This document shows, one piece after another, positions 61,807 through 64,000 of a DNA stretch of 64,000 nucleotides (positions within the stretch are counted from its first letter, which is position 1; each line of letters begins with the position of its first letter). The notes beneath the pieces are model-generated. The model was not told the origin of the DNA, ran no database searches, and worked only from the letters and a program-made list of their open reading frames with translations. A program made the position numbers and the translations under genes. This DNA comes from Atlantibacter subterraneus. Its GTDB lineage: Bacteria > Pseudomonadota > Gammaproteobacteria > Enterobacterales > Enterobacteriaceae. The stretch lies in assembly GCF_007570865.1 (NCBI RefSeq), contig NZ_VLPS01000009.1, positions 124,001 through 188,000 of the forward strand, read 5' to 3'.

Positions 61807-62141
61807 TTTTTTTCGCGGATGCCCATCAGCTCTTTGGTGTAGGCCAGGCCGATGCTGTCGAACGCGCGCGGGTAATTATGCAGGAGGACGATCACGTTAT
61901 CGCGGGTGAGCTCGTCCGGTAGCGCCCAGCCTTCGACGATTTTCATCAGATAGTCGGCCTGTGGCTCAACAGCGGACGTCTTGCCGTCAGCTTTTTTCTG
62001 AAGCTCGGTATCCATATCGCGCAGCTCTTCCAGCGTCTTGTGGCGGAAGGTGAGCGTCAGCTTACCGTCTTCAGCGCCAGCGCGCGGGATGCTGGCGGTT
62101 ACAGAAAAGGTAGGGTTGGGGATCAGGGAGAATTTGGTCAT
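61803..62141 (-). CDS. Tail assembly chaperone G
   Basis: 112-residue lambda gpG-type chaperone that coats the tape measure during tail assembly: MTKFSLIPNPTFSVTASIPR, then LTFRHKTLEELRDMDTELQK. It ends ELMGIREKN just after a slippery heptamer that lets a fraction of ribosomes enter the T frame. The ATG at 62141 follows AAGGAACC. A terminator lies between this gene and the one upstream. Confidence 0.88.
   Translation of the reverse strand: MTKFSLIPNPTFSVTASIPRAGAEDGKLTLTFRHKTLEELRDMDTELQKKADGKTSAVEPQADYLMKIVEGWALPDELTRDNVIVLLHNYPRAFDSIGLAYTKELMGIREKN
61806..61812 (-). promoter_or_regulatory. -1 ribosomal frameshift site A AAA AAC
   Basis: In frame with G the codons are GAA AAA AAC TGA, so the heptamer A AAA AAC is in the phase required for a -1 slip, directly before the G stop. 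The -1 frame is open straight into T. Confidence 0.85.
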
Positions 62142-62153
62142 TTCGGTTCCTTA

Positions 62154-62181
62154 GAAAAAAAGAAACCCGCCGGAGCGGGTT
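62154..62181 (-). terminator. Terminator after the gpJ-like mini protein
   Basis: On the minus strand AACCCGC-TCCG-GCGGGTT followed by TCTTTTTTT, just before the chaperone G ribosome site. Confidence 0.88.
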
Positions 62182-62206
62182 GAGTAATCGAGTGCATAAG
62201 GGGAAT

Positions 62207-62977
62207 TTAGCGGCTGTACAACAGGCCGCCGGGCTTCAGCGCATTGCGGATTGCATCGTTTACCGCATCGTGCATCGCTTGTTGCAGACCGGCCGTGGGA
62301 GATTGGAACAGATCGCTTTCGCGCACGGCATCAATCACGGCCTGCTTCATTTCATCGCAGAGCACGGCCTTCGTTTTTATGTTGGTTGCCTCGGCGTTTT
62401 CGATGATGGATGAAGCAGCTTCATGCACCTTAAAGCGATCGGCTTTAAACTCTACCTTGCATTGCTCGCCCTCAGCGCCGATAACCATGCCGGATGTATA
62501 TTGTTTTTCGCCGCAGTCCACGCCCATCTTCACGCTGTAATTCGCAGATGCTATGCCATCGCCAATCACCGCATCATTGATGAGCTCCTGACCGGATTTA
62601 GCGATAAACCAGCCATCATTAAGATCATTAAGTGCGCGGCTGTTACGGATCTCTTCCGTCAGCGCCTCAATCATTTCTCCGGCATCGACAGAAGATACCG
62701 CCTCGTTCCAGTCACTGGTTCGCCAATCTCGCGCTGAACCATCCGCAGCAATTGGACGCAGGCGCACCTGTAATCGCTCACCAGCTTTGAGGCCAGAAAT
62801 CATGAGCTCAGTAACCGGCCAACTGATTACCTCTTTTACAAGACGTCCATCAGCAAGGAGATATTGCAGCTCAAGCCGGGAACCCCAGAAGCTTAAATCA
62901 GGCCATTTCCATTCGACGTTTACGCCAAAAGGTTTCGATGTCGTTGTTACATGAGGGATGCTTTTAGGTTCAGACAT
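62207..62977 (-). CDS. gpJ-like mini protein (FN3 + DUF1983-like)
   Basis: 256-residue protein, unusual at this position. Residues about 10-95 are FN3-like and align by eye with the last FN3 of gpJ (ELQYLLADG...SGLKAGERLQVRLRP against ELQYSLAADG...MGLKAGQEFWYRARL). Residues about 140-180 align with the gpJ DUF1983 region (YSVKMGVDCGEKQYTSGMVI...VEFKADRFKVH against YSIKVAVDSNGVQYAAGMGV...VIFLADRFAVM). It lacks the hub and receptor-binding parts. No signal peptide. Flanked by terminators on both sides, between tail tube and chaperone genes. Confidence 0.8.
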   Translation of the reverse strand: MSEPKSIPHVTTTSKPFGVNVEWKWPDLSFWGSRLELQYLLADGRLVKEVISWPVTELMISGLKAGERLQVRLRPIAADGSARDWRTSDWNEAVSSVDAGEMIEALTEEIRNSRALNDLNDGWFIAKSGQELINDAVIGDGIASANYSVKMGVDCGEKQYTSGMVIGAEGEQCKVEFKADRFKVHEAASSIIENAEATNIKTKAVLCDEMKQAVIDAVRESDLFQSPTAGLQQAMHDAVNDAIRNALKPGGLLYSR

Positions 62978-63093
62978 TTTATGTTCCTTTTAGGCGTGAG
63001 CCTGTCGCACGGCAAAGCCGCCGAAAGTAATCGGTTTGCCCAGGCTCACAGCTGAAAGACTTTCTTTGATGTGCGCGTGCGATGCGCAATAAA

Positions 63094-63112
63094 GAGCCCG
63101 GCGAACCGGGCT
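63094..63112 (-). terminator. Terminator after the tail tube gene
   Basis: On the minus strand AGCCCGG-TTCG-CCGGGCT followed by CTTTATT: a perfect 7-bp stem with a UUCG loop, 8 bases after the tube gene stop. The T tail is short. Confidence 0.75.
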
Positions 63113-63119
63113 TAAAGGT

Positions 63120-64000
63120 TTAGCTGACAGTAACGGTGCACGCTGCAGAAGTAAGGGTCTTGCCTGCGGCGTCGGTGACTTCGCAGGTATAGACGCCAGC
63201 ATCGCTGGATGCGACCGACGGAATGTTGAACGTTGAGGCGGTCTTACCAGGCTGAGCGGTGCTGCCTTTCTTCCACACATAGGTGTACGGCGCGGAACCA
63301 CCCTGCATAACCACAGCCAGATCCAGTGCAGCGCCAGTTGCGAGTGCTTTAGTGGATGGCAGGTCAGTCAGGAACGCCAGCGGCAGCACGGATGAATCAG
63401 CGATCGGGTAAATCTGCATATCCGATTCGAAGTTCATACGCGCTTCGTTGCTCTCAACGGCGTTGATTTCGGTACGCGGCACGCGCTGGAAGGACACCTT
63501 GGCGGAATAGTAACGATCCGCTTTGCCGCGCGGGTTGTGGAACCATACCGCCGTGGTGTCGCTGGAGTCATCCAGGTCGATGAGGCGTTTGTAGATCGCC
63601 AGTTGAGGGTCATGCGCAAAGGTGTAGACCTGAACCACCGCGTTTTTGAAAGTTGGGATGGTGCGCGCTTTGTCATCTTCCAGGAACTGAACGCTAATGG
63701 TCTGCTGGTCACCGCCCTCAGTGGACAGCGTCATAACCTGCGGCATGGTGATCCACGAATCGACTTTGCGCAGCGTACCCGCGCCGGTGCCCGCCGGGAA
63801 TTTCTTTGTGTCGGTGGTATCAAACGCTTCTAACACGATTTTGGTGCCGGTCACCGATTTAACGCGCAGCACCATATTATCGAGCTTCAGCCAGCCAGAG
63901 TTAACCTGGACAACATCGCCCGCGAGGATCCCGGCAGCCGAGGCAACGGTCAGTTCGCATTCCGTCGCGTTGGAGGCTGCAGTGAAGGTGATCGGAGCCT
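63120..64000 (-). CDS. Major tail tube protein with C-terminal Ig-like domain (5' end outside window)
   Basis: The frame is open to the right edge: in-frame codons before the first internal ATG (63875) encode APITFTAASNATECELTVAS and so on, so the gene starts beyond 64000. About 293 residues are visible. The body (SWITMPQVMTLSTEGGDQQT, RYYSAKVSFQRVPRTEINAV) is a siphovirus tube fold, and the last 85 residues are an Ig-like domain (APYTYVWKKGSTAQPGKTAS, SSDAGVYTCEVTDAAGKTLT) on the tube surface. It corresponds to lambda gpV in order and architecture. Confidence 0.85.
   Translation of the reverse strand, partial: APITFTAASNATECELTVASAAGILAGDVVQVNSGWLKLDNMVLRVKSVTGTKIVLEAFDTTDTKKFPAGTGAGTLRKVDSWITMPQVMTLSTEGGDQQTISVQFLEDDKARTIPTFKNAVVQVYTFAHDPQLAIYKRLIDLDDSSDTTAVWFHNPRGKADRYYSAKVSFQRVPRTEINAVESNEARMNFESDMQIYPIADSSVLPLAFLTDLPSTKALATGAALDLAVVMQGGSAPYTYVWKKGSTAQPGKTASTFNIPSVASSDAGVYTCEVTDAAGKTLTSAACTVTVS

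Larger units (their letters stand above)
48276..64000 (-). mobile_element. Lambda-like prophage, tail region (partial)
   Basis: All genes from here to the right edge are on the minus strand and follow the lambda tail order: tube (V-like), G/GT, H, M, L, K, I, J, fibre. The fibre end faces thrS, as expected for the J/stf side of an integrated lambdoid phage; the integrase, early region, head and lysis genes would lie to the right, outside the window. The left boundary is between about 47.83 and 48.27 kb. Conserved genes look intact, with no stop or frameshift damage seen. Confidence 0.9.

Noticed and set aside
62990-63049. 19-codon GTG ORF between the tube and mini-gpJ genes
   Set aside because: The translation (VSLGKPITFGGFAVRQAHA) looks coding-like and may be a gene remnant, but it has no clear ribosome site and is too short to support.

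Overview
The window is chromosomal DNA of an Enterobacteriaceae member. The gene order purR-punR-punC-cfa-ribE-mdtK-valVW-fumD-pykF-lpp-ldtE-sufABCDSE-menI-ydiJ-ydiK-rprA-ppsA-ppsR-aroH-hemP-selO-ydiV-nlpC-btuDEC-ihfA-pheTSM-rplT-rpmI-infC-thrS is the E. coli K-12 order with some blocks missing or added, and the proteins are close to their E. coli counterparts. A complete hmuRSTUV haem operon behind hemP, a GlgS-family gene beside suf and osmC beside pykF point away from E. coli itself, towards an Enterobacter/Lelliottia/Kosakonia/Klebsiella-like genus. I cannot fix the genus.

Positions 1-10.4 kb carry purine control (purR, punR/punC), membrane lipid cyclopropanation (cfa), riboflavin synthase, the MATE pump mdtK, two tRNA-Val genes, fumD, osmC and pyruvate kinase I under a Cra site. 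Positions 10.6-18.4 kb carry Braun lipoprotein, an L,D-transpeptidase, the full suf Fe-S operon and a GlgS-like small protein. Positions 18.4-24.1 kb carry two microprotein genes behind a sigma-S-like promoter, menI-ydiJ, ydiK (with a probable PurR box) and the sRNA rprA. Positions 24.1-28.9 kb carry PEP synthase and its regulator with a Cra site, and aroH with a near-perfect TrpR operator that overlaps the ppsR stop codon. Positions 29-35 kb are a Fur-controlled haem uptake locus, followed by selO, the degenerate EAL protein ydiV, nlpC and btuDEC. Positions 40.5-47.8 kb are the translation block ihfA-pheT-pheS-pheM-rplT-rpmI-infC-thrS, with the phe attenuator and the thrS translational operator visible.

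From about 48.2 kb to the right edge the window lies inside a lambda-like (siphovirus) prophage. All its genes are on the minus strand, so transcription runs right to left: tail tube protein, chaperone G with its -1 frameshift product GT, tape measure, minor tail proteins M and L, assembly proteins K and I, host-specificity protein J, an accessory tail protein and a tail fibre. The chromosome-prophage junction lies between the thrS leader and the fibre gene (about 47.8-48.27 kb). No integrase, lysis or head genes are in view; they would lie beyond the right edge.

The most interesting material is in this tail operon. At least four accessory genes are spliced between the conserved ones: a miniature relative of the gpJ FN3-DUF1983 region, a lipoprotein, a membrane-anchored protein and a secreted protein. 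Intrinsic terminators with similar stems sit at the downstream edges of these insertions. Outside the prophage, the two-gene microprotein unit at 18.4-18.8 kb and a terminator-like element in the mdtK leader deserve attention. Everything here is read by eye; family names come from memory of E. coli and lambda homologues, and no search was run.
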